7,135 bases of DNA from an uncultured bacterium. GTDB lineage: Bacteria; Actinomycetota; UBA4738; HRBIN12. Below the pieces are notes generated by a model. The model searched no databases. It was not told where the DNA came from and saw only the letters and a program-made list of their open reading frames with translations. The position numbers and the translations under genes are program-made. Where the stretch lies: contig CALGFI010000241.1 in NCBI GenBank assembly GCA_937881155.1, positions 1 to 7,135 on the forward strand, read 5' to 3'. Below are positions 1 through 6,920 of this stretch, one piece after another; the stretch's first letter is position 1; each line of letters opens with the position of its first letter.

Positions 1-765
1 GGCATCGACCGGATCGGCGCGTTCGTCCTGACCGAGGACGATCCGCCGGTCGCGCTCGGCCCTGCGCTCCGCGGAGAATTCACGTTTTCGCTCTCGGGCG
101 ACCGCCTGCTCGCCGCGCGGTGCGTTCCGCGACCGAACTCCTTCGTCCTCGACCTCACCGCGCCGTCGGCTGGTTGGCGCGCGACGCCTGGCTCGTGCGG
201 CGCGATGCTGTCACCTGAAGGCGACGCGTTCGTGTGGTCGCCGGACGGACGCGTCCTGCTCGAGGCGGCGGTCAAACGAGGAGGCGACGCCGAGAAGGTC
301 CTCGACGTAGCCGAGCTGTCGAACATGCCGCCGGGCATGGACGAGGGCGTCTCGATCATCGGAACGCTCGACTGGGGACGGCGGGGCATCGCCATCCCGC
401 TCGGTACGAACGAACGTCAGGCGGCCGCGGTCATGACGCCCGACGGCGGCGTGAACGTCACGGCGCTGGGGAACCGCGGCGCCGGCCTCGGCGCGGCGCT
501 CGCGTGGCAGCCCGGGGGCAAGGTCCTGGCATCGGCGGCCTGGAGCAACCTTGAGGCCGCCGTTCGCTTGTCGTCGGGCGACGAGACGCGCGTGGTCGCC
601 ATCCATCCAGACCCGATCGCCGCACTCGTCTGGTCGCCCGACGGTGAGGTCCTGCTCGCGGCGTCGAACACCAGGTGGACGTTCGTCGCGTCGGATGGAA
701 CGTGGCTCCGATCGGTTCCGGTTCCCCGCGGCGAATCGCTCCCGCTCGCGTGGCGGTCCCCGTGA
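1..765 (+). CDS. beta-propeller (PD40/WD40-like) protein, 5'-truncated
   Basis: Frame 1 is open from the first base of the window to TGA at 763-765, giving the last 254 residues of a longer protein; the real start lies upstream. The ATG at 205 is residue 69 of this stretch and is not a likely start, because propeller-like sequence precedes it. Repeated blade motifs of the S/T-P-D/E-G type are visible: FSLSGDRLLAA (about 29-39), FVWSPDGRVLLEA (77-89), VMTPDGGVNV (144-153), LAWQPGGKVLASAA (167-180) and LVWSPDGEVLLAAS (209-222), the last followed by FVASDGTWLRS. These match PD40/TolB-like or WD40-like propellers, which act as binding scaffolds and have no catalytic motif. The gene lies 18 nt before the ABC permease and is probably in the same transcript, so it could be an accessory or substrate-binding component. 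Whether it is exported cannot be told without its N-terminus. Confidence 0.8.
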   Translation, partial: GIDRIGAFVLTEDDPPVALGPALRGEFTFSLSGDRLLAARCVPRPNSFVLDLTAPSAGWRATPGSCGAMLSPEGDAFVWSPDGRVLLEAAVKRGGDAEKVLDVAELSNMPPGMDEGVSIIGTLDWGRRGIAIPLGTNERQAAAVMTPDGGVNVTALGNRGAGLGAALAWQPGGKVLASAAWSNLEAAVRLSSGDETRVVAIHPDPIAALVWSPDGEVLLAASNTRWTFVASDGTWLRSVPVPRGESLPLAWRSP

Positions 766-768
766 TCG

Positions 769-790
769 GCCAATGATGAGCCAATGATGG
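769..790 (+). repeat. tandem 11-bp duplication at the permease start, with a four-codon mini-ORF
   Basis: GCCAATGATG occurs at 769-778 and again at 780-789, a period of 11 bases, so the ATGATG start context of the permease is present twice. The upstream copy opens a mini-ORF, ATG ATG AGC CAA TGA (773-787), whose stop overlaps the permease ATG (784-786) as ATGA. No good Shine-Dalgarno sequence precedes 784, so reinitiation from the mini-ORF or coupling to the upstream gene is possible. The repeat is seen directly; the role is inferred. Confidence 0.6.
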
Positions 791-3384
791 GAAGGACGCC
801 GTTCCTCCGGCTGCTGCGCTATCCGGCCCTGCTCGCCGCGGTCCTCGTCGCCGCGCTCATCCTCGGCGCGATCTCCGCCGCCGGCGCGCCGTTCGTCAGC
901 GCGACGTCGAGCGGAACGCTCGGCAGGTTGATCGACGACGACGCGGCATTCCGCATCCCGACGTTCACGGTGGCGGCCGACACCTCGATCTCGGCCGGGA
1001 TCGTCGAGTACCGCACGTCGCTTCTCGAGCGCGAGCTCGGTCCGCTCCTCGGCGAGCCGATCGTCACCGCGCGAGGTGACACCGTCTCGATCGTCGGCGA
1101 ACGGAACGAACGGATCGTGCGCATCGTGACTCGGACTGGGGCGCTCGATCACGTCGGGATCGTCCGTGGCGCCGACTCCGACGGGATCTGGGTGGCCGAC
1201 GTCACGGCGCGCGAGATCGGGCTGGAGCTCGGTGATCGGGTCGTCCTGGAAGGATCGTTCGGTCGGGTCGTATCCGTCGCGGTCGCCGGCATCTATCGGG
1301 ACCTGCTCACGGAGCCGCGCACGCCGTACTGGGCGCCGCTGTCCCAGTTCATCTATCCGGCGGCCGGCGCGGATACGCGGCCGCCGGCGTTCATCCTCAT
1401 GGATCTGCAGACGTACCTTTCGATCGACGACCGGCTCCTCGACGACCAGGACGCGCTCACGTGGGAGTTCCGGCTGCCGGCGGGTCCGACGTCGATCACC
1501 GACGCGGAGCGATTGCTGGCCGGTCTGGCGCGGGTCCGGGCGATGATGGCAAACGCCGGCACCGAGCTGGGCGCGGCGTTCCGGCGCGCGAGCCTGAACG
1601 AGCCTCTCGCCGGGTGGCTCTCCTCGACACGAGAGGTCTCGGAGGACGTGTCGACGCCGGTGAACGCGCTCGTTCTCGCCGCTCAGGGACTCGCCCTCGC
1701 CGTCGTCGCCGGTTCGGGGCTGTTCATGATGCGGCGCCGGCGCGTCGAGCTCGACCTGCTGCACGCGCGGGGTGTCGGACCACTCCGGCTCGCGGCGCGA
1801 ACCGCCGGTGAGGTGGTGCTGCCGGTCGCGGTCGGCGCGCTCGCCGGGTTGGGGCTCGCGTTCGTGGCGATCGATCGGTTCGGGCCAGACGGCGTCGTGA
1901 GCGAGGGCGCGGTGAGGGACGCGTGGCTCCGCGTCGGCTGGACCGCCGCGGCCGCCGTCGTCCTGCTCGCCGTGGTGGCCGCGCGGATCGGCGCCGAACG
2001 GAGCGCTGCCGGTGGTCTTTCCGCTCGCCGCGTCGCCTCGCGCGTGCCGTGGGACCTGATGCTGCTCGTGCTGGCCGGGGTCGCGTTCGTCGGCGTTCGC
2101 GACGTTGCGGACGCCGGCCAGGCGGGAGCGCTCGATCCGTTGTTCCTCTTGTTCCCCGTTTTGCTGCTGGCCGGCGCGGCGGGGTTGGCGGCCCGCGGTG
2201 TGCGGCTCGCCCTGCCCCGGTTGCGTAGCGTCGCGTTCGGCGGCAGCCCGGCGCCGTTCCTCGCGTTCCGGCGTCTGGCGTCGGCGCCGCGCACCGCGGC
2301 GTCGCTGATCGCCGCGTCCGCCGTGGCGATCGGCATCCTCGTGTACGCGGGAACGCTGACGTCGTCGCTCTCGGAGAGCGCGCAGCAGAGCGCGGCGCTA
2401 ACCGTGGGGAGCGACGTGTCGGTGGACTATTCGGGGACGCTCGACGATCCGGGGCCGCTCACTCCGATCGTGCGGATCGATCGAGCGTCGTTCGGGTCGG
2501 GACCGGATGTCGATCTCGACGTGCTGTTGGTCGATCCGGCGACGTTCGCGGACGGCGCGTTCTGGCGCGGCGGCTTCGCGGACGTCCCGCTCGAGACGTT
2601 GATGCAGCGGATTTCCGAGCAGGGTGAGGAGAGCGTCGGCGCGATCGTCGCCGGGAACGTCCGCGTGCCCTCCGAGCCGATCCTGTCGGTACCCGGGATC
2701 AGCATGCCGATCGACGTCGTGGAGACGGCGGATACGTTCCCGGGCATCGTCGGCGACCGGCCCGTCGTCGTGATGTCGCGCAGCGCATTCGAGACGACGG
2801 TCGAGGACCGCGGTGTGTCGGTCGCGCAGCTCGCCGACGCGTTCGAGGCGTGGGGACTCGGCATCGACGAGGGCGAGGCCCGCAGCGCGGTTTCCGACAG
2901 TGGCGCGACCGTGTTGTCGTCCGCGACGGCCGCCACCCTCCGGGACACCCCACGCTACTTCGCGGTGTCGTGGGCGCTCCGATTCCTCGGTGCGATCGGT
3001 GTCGTCGCGTCGTCGGTAGTGCTCGTCGGCGGATTCCTCTACTTACAAACCAGACAGCGACAGGCGGATACGTCGTACGCGCTCGCGCGACGGATGGGTC
3101 TGTCGAGATCGTCGCACCGGCGGTCGGTGGCGTTGGAGGTCGCGGGGCTCCTTGCGATCGCGTTCGTGATCGGCGCGACGATTGCCGCGGTCGCGTCCGC
3201 GGTAGTGAACGTCGACGTTCAACGCCGCGCGGTGGAGGCCGCCGTTCCGTTGTTCCGGCTGCCGGTCGCGCTGCTCGCGGTCACGGCGTTCGCACTGCTG
3301 CTCGTCTCGTGGGGCGGCGCGGCACTCGTGCAGGTGCGCGCCGATAGCGCCGACGTGGCCGAGGTGATGCGCGTTGCCGAATGA
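784..3384 (+). CDS. FtsX/MacB-family ABC transporter permease, ten-helix
   Basis: This 866-residue integral membrane protein is the channel or mechanotransmission subunit of a type VII ABC system. Hydrophobic segments occur at about 13-35, 295-316, 341-363, 384-404, 422-438, 452-472, 505-525, 729-753, 785-808 and 826-849, making ten helices. A long extracytoplasmic domain follows helix 1 (about 36-290) and a second follows helix 7 (about 526-728). Each half has the FtsX layout of one helix, an external domain and three helices, with two extra helices between them, as in ten-helix YbbP/BceB-like permeases. The motif LYLQTRQRQADTSYALARRMGLSR (about 752-775, interrupted here only by reading) and the earlier RRRRVELDLLHARGVGP are the cytoplasmic coupling segments that usually follow an FtsX helix. 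The start is the first ATG after an in-frame TGA at 763; ATG 787 is equally possible. The gene overlaps the following ATPase by 11 nt. Substrate is unknown; lipids, peptides, drugs or lipoproteins are all handled by this family. Confidence 0.88.
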   Translation: MMGRTPFLRLLRYPALLAAVLVAALILGAISAAGAPFVSATSSGTLGRLIDDDAAFRIPTFTVAADTSISAGIVEYRTSLLERELGPLLGEPIVTARGDTVSIVGERNERIVRIVTRTGALDHVGIVRGADSDGIWVADVTAREIGLELGDRVVLEGSFGRVVSVAVAGIYRDLLTEPRTPYWAPLSQFIYPAAGADTRPPAFILMDLQTYLSIDDRLLDDQDALTWEFRLPAGPTSITDAERLLAGLARVRAMMANAGTELGAAFRRASLNEPLAGWLSSTREVSEDVSTPVNALVLAAQGLALAVVAGSGLFMMRRRRVELDLLHARGVGPLRLAARTAGEVVLPVAVGALAGLGLAFVAIDRFGPDGVVSEGAVRDAWLRVGWTAAAAVVLLAVVAARIGAERSAAGGLSARRVASRVPWDLMLLVLAGVAFVGVRDVADAGQAGALDPLFLLFPVLLLAGAAGLAARGVRLALPRLRSVAFGGSPAPFLAFRRLASAPRTAASLIAASAVAIGILVYAGTLTSSLSESAQQSAALTVGSDVSVDYSGTLDDPGPLTPIVRIDRASFGSGPDVDLDVLLVDPATFADGAFWRGGFADVPLETLMQRISEQGEESVGAIVAGNVRVPSEPILSVPGISMPIDVVETADTFPGIVGDRPVVVMSRSAFETTVEDRGVSVAQLADAFEAWGLGIDEGEARSAVSDSGATVLSSATAATLRDTPRYFAVSWALRFLGAIGVVASSVVLVGGFLYLQTRQRQADTSYALARRMGLSRSSHRRSVALEVAGLLAIAFVIGATIAAVASAVVNVDVQRRAVEAAVPLFRLPVALLAVTAFALLLVSWGGAALVQVRADSADVAEVMRVAE
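3361..3376 (+). promoter_or_regulatory. Shine-Dalgarno and TTG start of ABC ATPase 1
   Basis: GAGGTG at 3361-3366 lies 7 nt before TTG at 3374, inside the last codons of the permease. In the ATPase frame a TGA sits at 3365-3367, so TTG 3374 is the earliest possible start and the only one that keeps the N-terminal beta strand before the Walker A motif. This supports a rare TTG initiation codon. Confidence 0.7.
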
Positions 3385-4183
3385 GATCGCGGCGTCGTGC
3401 ACGGGACTCGTCAAGATCTACCGGACCGCGACCGCCGACGTGCACGCACTCAAAGGTGTCGACGCGGCGTTCCCCGCAGGGACGGTCACGGCGGTCGTCG
3501 GGCCTTCGGGGAGCGGGAAGTCGTCGCTGCTCCGCATCCTGGCCGCCGTGGATCGACCGACCGCCGGGTCGCTTCGGATCGGAGAGGTCACCGTATCGGC
3601 GCTCGGACGGTCGCCGCTTCGGCGGATCAGGCGGCGGCTCGTCGGCTACGTGTTCCAGCGACCGGCGCACAACCTGATTCCGTATCTAAGCGTTCGCGAG
3701 CACGTCGCGCTCGCCGCGCGACTGCGCGGCGAGCGCGACGCTTCGAAGGTCGACGAGCTTCTCGACGTCCTCGCGATCGCACATCGGCGCGATCACCGTC
3801 CGCATCAGCTCTCCGGAGGCGAACAGCAGCGCGTGGGGTTCGCGCAGGCAGTGATCGGAGCGCCGGCGCTCGTCGTGGCGGATGAACCCACCGCGGAGCT
3901 CGATTCGAAGACGGGGGAGCGACTGCTCGAAACGGTCTCCGCCCTCACCGAACGCGGGACGAGCTTCGTCATCTCGACGCACGACCCTCGCGTCGTCGAG
4001 GCGGCGGGACGAACGTTGCACCTCCGTCACGGCGCGCTCGAGGCGGAGACCGAGGAACGCACGTTGTCGGTGATCGACGAGGCCGGGCGGATCCAGCTCC
4101 CCCCACGAGCGTTGACGCTGTTCCGCGATCGCCGGGCGGTCATCGAGGTCGAGGACGATCACGTGCGGATCGAACCGCCGTGA
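3374..4183 (+). CDS. ABC transporter ATP-binding protein with AbrB-like C-terminal tail
   Basis: A 269-residue cytoplasmic nucleotide-binding subunit that would power the adjacent permease. All motifs are canonical: Walker A GPSGSGKS at 43-50, Q-loop Q95 in YVFQRP, signature LSGGEQQRV at 146-154, Walker B LVVADEPT with catalytic E171, D-loop AELD at 174-177, and H-loop H203 in STHD. It resembles the MacB/LolD group. That fold normally ends near residue 222. Here about 45 further residues follow, with the core IDEAGRIQLPPRAL (234-247) and then AVIEVEDDHVRIEP. This D-x-x-G-R-(I/V)-x-(L/I)-P pattern followed by beta strands matches the swapped-hairpin SpoVT/AbrB/MazE fold, known for DNA binding or dimerisation. 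The tail's role here is unknown. The gene overlaps the permease by 11 nt and the next ATPase by 4 nt (GTGA), so the three are very likely translationally coupled. Confidence 0.92.
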   Translation: MPNEIAASCTGLVKIYRTATADVHALKGVDAAFPAGTVTAVVGPSGSGKSSLLRILAAVDRPTAGSLRIGEVTVSALGRSPLRRIRRRLVGYVFQRPAHNLIPYLSVREHVALAARLRGERDASKVDELLDVLAIAHRRDHRPHQLSGGEQQRVGFAQAVIGAPALVVADEPTAELDSKTGERLLETVSALTERGTSFVISTHDPRVVEAAGRTLHLRHGALEAETEERTLSVIDEAGRIQLPPRALTLFRDRRAVIEVEDDHVRIEPP

Positions 4184-4923
4184 GCGACACCCCCGTCAGC
4201 GCCGCGGACGCGGTAGCGACGTCGTCCCGCGCGACGCGGATCCTCGAGGCGTCCAAGCTGTCGAAGACCTACCGCCGCGGACCGGAGAACGTCCGCGCGG
4301 TCGCCGACGTCTCGCTGAGCGTCGACGCCGGCGAGATCGTCGCCCTCGTCGGGCCGTCGGGCTCCGGGAAGACGACGTTGCTGTCGGTGCTCGCCGGATG
4401 GGAGCACGCCGACGCGGGCGAGATCAGTTGGACCGGACACCCGATGGCCGACCCCGGGACGCTCGGGTGGGCTGACATGGCGATCGTTCCGCAGACCCTC
4501 GGCCTGGTCGAGGAGCTGTCCGTGCGCGAGAACGTCGAGCTGCCGCTCCGACTCGGAGAGTCAATCGACGGGGGGGAGGCTCGCGTCGAGGCGTTGCTGG
4601 ACGAGCTCGGCCTCACCAGACTCGCGGAGCGCCTGCCGGCGGAGATCTCGCTCGGCGAGCAGCAGCGCACGGCGCTCGCGCGCGCGCTCGTCCTCTCGCC
4701 GAGCGTGTTGATGGCCGACGAGCCGACCGGACACCAGGACGTCGAGTGGACGAGGGGCGTGCTTCGCGTCATTGAGGATGCCGCCGCCGACGGAATCGCC
4801 TGCCTGATCGCGACCCACCACCTGGCTCTGGTCCGGTACGCGCACCGCGTCCTGCGGATCGAGGACGGACGGCTCACCGCGGTAGCTCCGGAAGACGTTG
4901 TCGCGGCTGGCGACGAGCTCTGA
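4180..4923 (+). CDS. ABC transporter ATP-binding protein, degenerate signature motif
   Basis: A second nucleotide-binding subunit of 247 residues, starting at GTG within the GTGA overlap with the previous gene. Walker A is GPSGSGKT at 58-65, the Q-loop glutamine is Q105 (IVPQ), Walker B is VLMADEPT with E181, and the H-loop histidine is H213 (ATHH). The signature reads ISLGEQQR (156-163) where LSGGQ/E is usual, and the D-loop reads GHQD (184-187) in place of the common NLD/ELD. A hydrophilic N-terminal extension of about 20 residues precedes the first strand; some of it may not be translated if a later start is used, although the 4-nt overlap favours GTG 4180. Walker A, Walker B, E and H are intact, so it should bind ATP. 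With the preceding ATPase it probably forms a heterodimer having one canonical and one weakened ATP site. It is the last gene of the operon, followed by a terminator-like hairpin. Confidence 0.9.
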   Translation: MSDTPVSAADAVATSSRATRILEASKLSKTYRRGPENVRAVADVSLSVDAGEIVALVGPSGSGKTTLLSVLAGWEHADAGEISWTGHPMADPGTLGWADMAIVPQTLGLVEELSVRENVELPLRLGESIDGGEARVEALLDELGLTRLAERLPAEISLGEQQRTALARALVLSPSVLMADEPTGHQDVEWTRGVLRVIEDAAADGIACLIATHHLALVRYAHRVLRIEDGRLTAVAPEDVVAAGDEL

Positions 4924-4971
4924 GCGAGCCACGCGAGGCCGTCGCCACGGTCCTGGGGGAGTCGATGGGGA

Positions 4972-5014
4972 GCCCGGCTCGCTGAACGGCTTAGCGGCCG
5001 GGCGGGGGAGTTTT
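4972..5014 (+). terminator. probable intrinsic terminator of the ABC operon
   Basis: GCCCGGC (4972-4978) pairs with GCCGGGC (4997-5003). Inside, CGCT (4980-4983) pairs with AGCG (4993-4996) around a single bulged T, giving an 11-bp GC-rich stem with a 9-nt loop. TTTT follows at 5011-5014 after seven mostly G bases. The T tract is short and slightly distant, so termination may be imperfect, but position (about 50 nt after the last ABC gene) and shape fit. Confidence 0.55.
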
Positions 5015-5306
5015 CGGGGAGACCGAGCCCAGAGCGTCAACCGAGGGGACGCGCTGTGTTCGCAGGCGGTGCACGGGAGGCCACGTGCATGACCCGCGTT
5101 GCGCGTTGCACTCCCTCATGGACAACTTCGAAGGCGTCGGCGGTTTTTGTCGCCAGCCAGGCGGCGCGGGTCGACGACCCGGCCCTCATCGCGATCGCGA
5201 GCTTGGGAAGCAGGATCCGCAGCCGTGCGTCCTTGTTCGAGTTCGGCATCGACGAACCGATTGAGAGGACGTACGAACACGACGACCCGGTGCGCCGCCG
5301 CTGGCG
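5015..5306. other. unassigned stretch between the ABC operon and the ATPase fragment
   Basis: No protein family is recognised on either strand. A plus-strand frame starts at GTG 5056 behind AGGGG (5044-5048) and stays open to 5427, but its last third is the P-type ATPase read out of frame, so at most about 85 residues could be its own. Between about 5150 and 5310 its third codon positions are nearly all G or C. A minus-strand frame (5348 to 5037) shares the same third positions, so composition cannot choose between them. Small palindromes occur: TGCACG/CGTGCA (5070-5075, 5084-5089) and GGCG/CGCC flanking TTTTT near 5140-5153. It could be a remnant of the sequence that displaced the 5' part of the ATPase gene, or plain intergenic DNA. 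Confidence 0.4.
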
Positions 5307-6232
5307 CACGAGCTGGCTAGCCCCCAGGCGGAGCAATCCTCCGAGCACCCCCTGGGCCAGGCGATCGTCCGCGGGGCGGAGGAGCGCGGCATCTCCCTCG
5401 TGGAGCCGAGGGAGTTCGACTCGGTGACCGGACGGGGGATCGAGGCCACGGCCGACGGCCGCGCCGTGCTCGTCGGGACGAGGCAGCTCCTGGCCGAGCG
5501 TGGCGTCGACGCCTCTCGCCCCGAGGCCGATGGCGTGCGCCTAGCCAAGCTGGGCAACACCGCGATCTACGCCGCCGTCGACGGGAAGCCGGCGGGGGTG
5601 GTCGCAGTGGCGGACACGGTAAAGGAGCACTCGCCTCGGGCCGTGCGGGCGCTGCGCGACCTCGGCCTCGAGGTTGCGATGATCACGGGCGACAACCGGC
5701 GCACGGCCGAGGCCGTCGCCCGGCAGGTCGGCATCGGGCGGGTGCTGGCGGAGGTTCTGCCCGAGGACAAGGCGGCTGAGATCCGAAGGCTCCAGGACGA
5801 AGGCAAGCTCGTGGCGATGGTCGGCGACGGGATCAACGACGCTCCGGCGCTCGCCCAGGCCGACGTGGGGATCGCTATCGGGACGGGCACCGACGTCGCG
5901 ATCGAGGCTGCCGACGTGACGTTGATCTCCGGCGCTTTGGATGGCGTCGTCACGTCCGTGGGTCTGAGCAGGGCGACGATGCGGAATATCCGGCAGAACC
6001 TGTTCTTCGCGTTCGTCTACAACGTCCTGGGGATCCCGGTGGCCGCCGGCGCGCTCTACGCGGCGACCGGCTTGCTGCTGAACCCGATGATCGCGGCGGC
6101 GGCGATGGCGCTGTCCTCGCTGTCGGTTGTGACGAACGCCAACCGCCTCCGCACGTACTGCGCCCCGTCGCTGCCCGCGCGGGGTGCTCCCCTCGACGGC
6201 GTCGACGTCGAGGTCCACGAGCACGAAGGACG

Positions 6233-6248
6233 AAAGGAGGAATCCATG
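6233..6248 (+). promoter_or_regulatory. strong internal ribosome binding site for the YHS cistron
   Basis: AAAGGAGG at 6233-6240 followed by a 5-nt spacer and ATG 6246. This is the best Shine-Dalgarno/ATG arrangement in the middle of the window, and it lies inside the open frame of the ATPase fragment. It marks the YHS protein as an independently translated product whatever happens to the upstream frame. Confidence 0.85.
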
Positions 6249-6395
6249 GCGACGGTCAAGGACCCGGTATGCGGCATGGAGATCGACCCGGCGACAGCCG
6301 CGGCGAGCGAGGAATACGAGGGGCGGACCTACTACTTCTGCTCGGAGTCATGCCATCAGCGGTTCGTGGCCGCACCGGAGCAGTTCGCGGCGTGA
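6246..6395 (+). CDS. small YHS-domain protein
   Basis: A 49-residue protein beginning MATVKDPVCGMEIDP and ending at TGA 6393-6395. The YHS signature is complete: DPVCGM (C9), the YEGRTYYFCS segment, and the pair C32/C36 in FCSESC, followed by HQRF and the usual C-terminal EQFAA. YHS domains are short cysteine-containing modules found in or beside heavy-metal ATPases and are thought to bind metal ions, probably copper here. The three cysteines are the candidate ligands. It sits at the 3' end of the copper-ATPase fragment in the same frame, but its own strong ribosome binding site (6233-6240) and typical stand-alone length favour a separate small cytoplasmic protein. A fused form made by translation through the upstream frame is also possible. 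Confidence 0.88.
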   Translation: MATVKDPVCGMEIDPATAAASEEYEGRTYYFCSESCHQRFVAAPEQFAA

Positions 6396-6689
6396 GGGAT
6401 CATGCCTCGCAGGGTGCTTCAGCGAGAGTCTCCTCGATTCTCCTCGCGGGCTCCGTACAACCGCTGCACGCAGGGCTCGGGGGCAGACGCCGACGCCGAA
6501 TGAGAGGCTACGCGAGACGACCACGAGCTCGGTGGGAGCGAACACCGTCAGGCCCACATCCACGCGCCGGGTCCGCTAACTCTGCGGCAGACTCGAATGC
6601 GAACGGCGGATTCGGAGCTGGAACGCGGTCGCGTGCGGGACGGAGGGGCCGGAAGGCCGGTTGCGCGAGATCGACGACCCATCATAGCG

Positions 6690-6714
6690 TTGGGCATACG
6701 AACAGATGCCCCAA
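6690..6714 (+). promoter_or_regulatory. imperfect inverted repeat, possible operator
   Basis: TTGGGCAT (6690-6697) and ATGCCCCAA (6706-6714) are reverse complements apart from one extra C, with 8 nt between them. This is the size of a dimeric regulator site and overlaps the only promoter-like bases before the His-rich gene. No specific regulator can be named; it does not match the operator consensus sequences I know for CsoR or SmtB. Confidence 0.3.
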
Positions 6715-6727
6715 ATCGGTACATCCC

Positions 6728-6750
6728 TCGCGCCCTACGTATGGGCACGA
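6728..6750 (+). other. stem-loop in the leader of the His-rich gene
   Basis: TCG-C-GCCC (6728-6735) pairs with GGGC-A-CGA (6743-6750): seven base pairs with one C/A mismatch and a 7-nt loop TACGTAT. No T tract follows, so it is not a standard terminator. A second small hairpin, GCCGC/GCGGC with a TGT loop, lies at 6794-6806. Confidence 0.3.
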
Positions 6751-6920
6751 CCGAACACGAGGGGCAAGCCAGGATCGGAGCCATTCCCGTCGAGCCGCTG
6801 TGCGGCCATCGGGGCAGGACGGCTCCCGCCAAGGCGCGGGGTATGGGAGGTGATGTCAACCGCATCCGCATGTGTCCGCCGGCAGGCGTCTTTCCCGGCT
6901 GCTTGGGTTATCGGATCACC

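Larger units (their letters stand above)
5400..6395 (+). pseudogene. copA: copper P1B-type ATPase, C-terminal fragment running in frame into a YHS domain
   Basis: Homology begins before the first usable start (GTG 5400): in the same frame AEQSSEHPLGQAIVRGAEER precedes it, open back to a TGA at 5262-5264, and recognisable from about 5307. Numbering from GTG 5400, the fragment has the nucleotide-binding domain end with GRG (11-13), TGDN (96-99), GDGINDAPAL (142-151) of the P domain, then two helices (about 199-219 and 224-247). These carry YN-x4-P (YNVLGIP, 207-213) and MALSS (236-240), the pattern of Cu(I)-transporting P1B-1 pumps. The upstream SEHP motif supports this. Missing are the metal-binding N-terminus, helices MA to M6 with CPC, the A domain and the phosphorylated DKTGT aspartate, so it cannot pump. 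All 282 codons are undamaged, so the truncation is recent, selected for another reason, or an assembly junction. After RLRTY a roughly 30-residue linker leads without a stop into the YHS domain (283-331). Confidence 0.8.

Noticed and set aside
211..1764. 517-residue open frame on the minus strand
   Set aside because: It lies opposite the propeller and permease genes, is dominated by Arg/Asp/Glu/Pro low-complexity sequence, and shows no family motif. Long antisense frames are expected in such GC-rich genes.
1683..2336. minus-strand frame opposite the permease, Ala/Ser/Thr/Arg-rich
   Set aside because: Composition is what an FtsX helix region gives when read on the other strand; no ribosome binding site or motif.
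5541..6224. 227-residue minus-strand frame opposite the ATPase fragment
   Set aside because: The plus strand carries conserved TGDN, GDGINDAP and YN/MxxSS motifs, so this is a shadow.
6647..6660. GGCCGG-AA-GGCCGG repeat
   Set aside because: Short and expected by chance in DNA of this GC content; no T tract or partner element.
6269..6853. 194-residue plus frame running from inside the YHS gene
   Set aside because: Starts out of frame within the YHS coding region and is Arg/Ser/Gly-rich without any motif.
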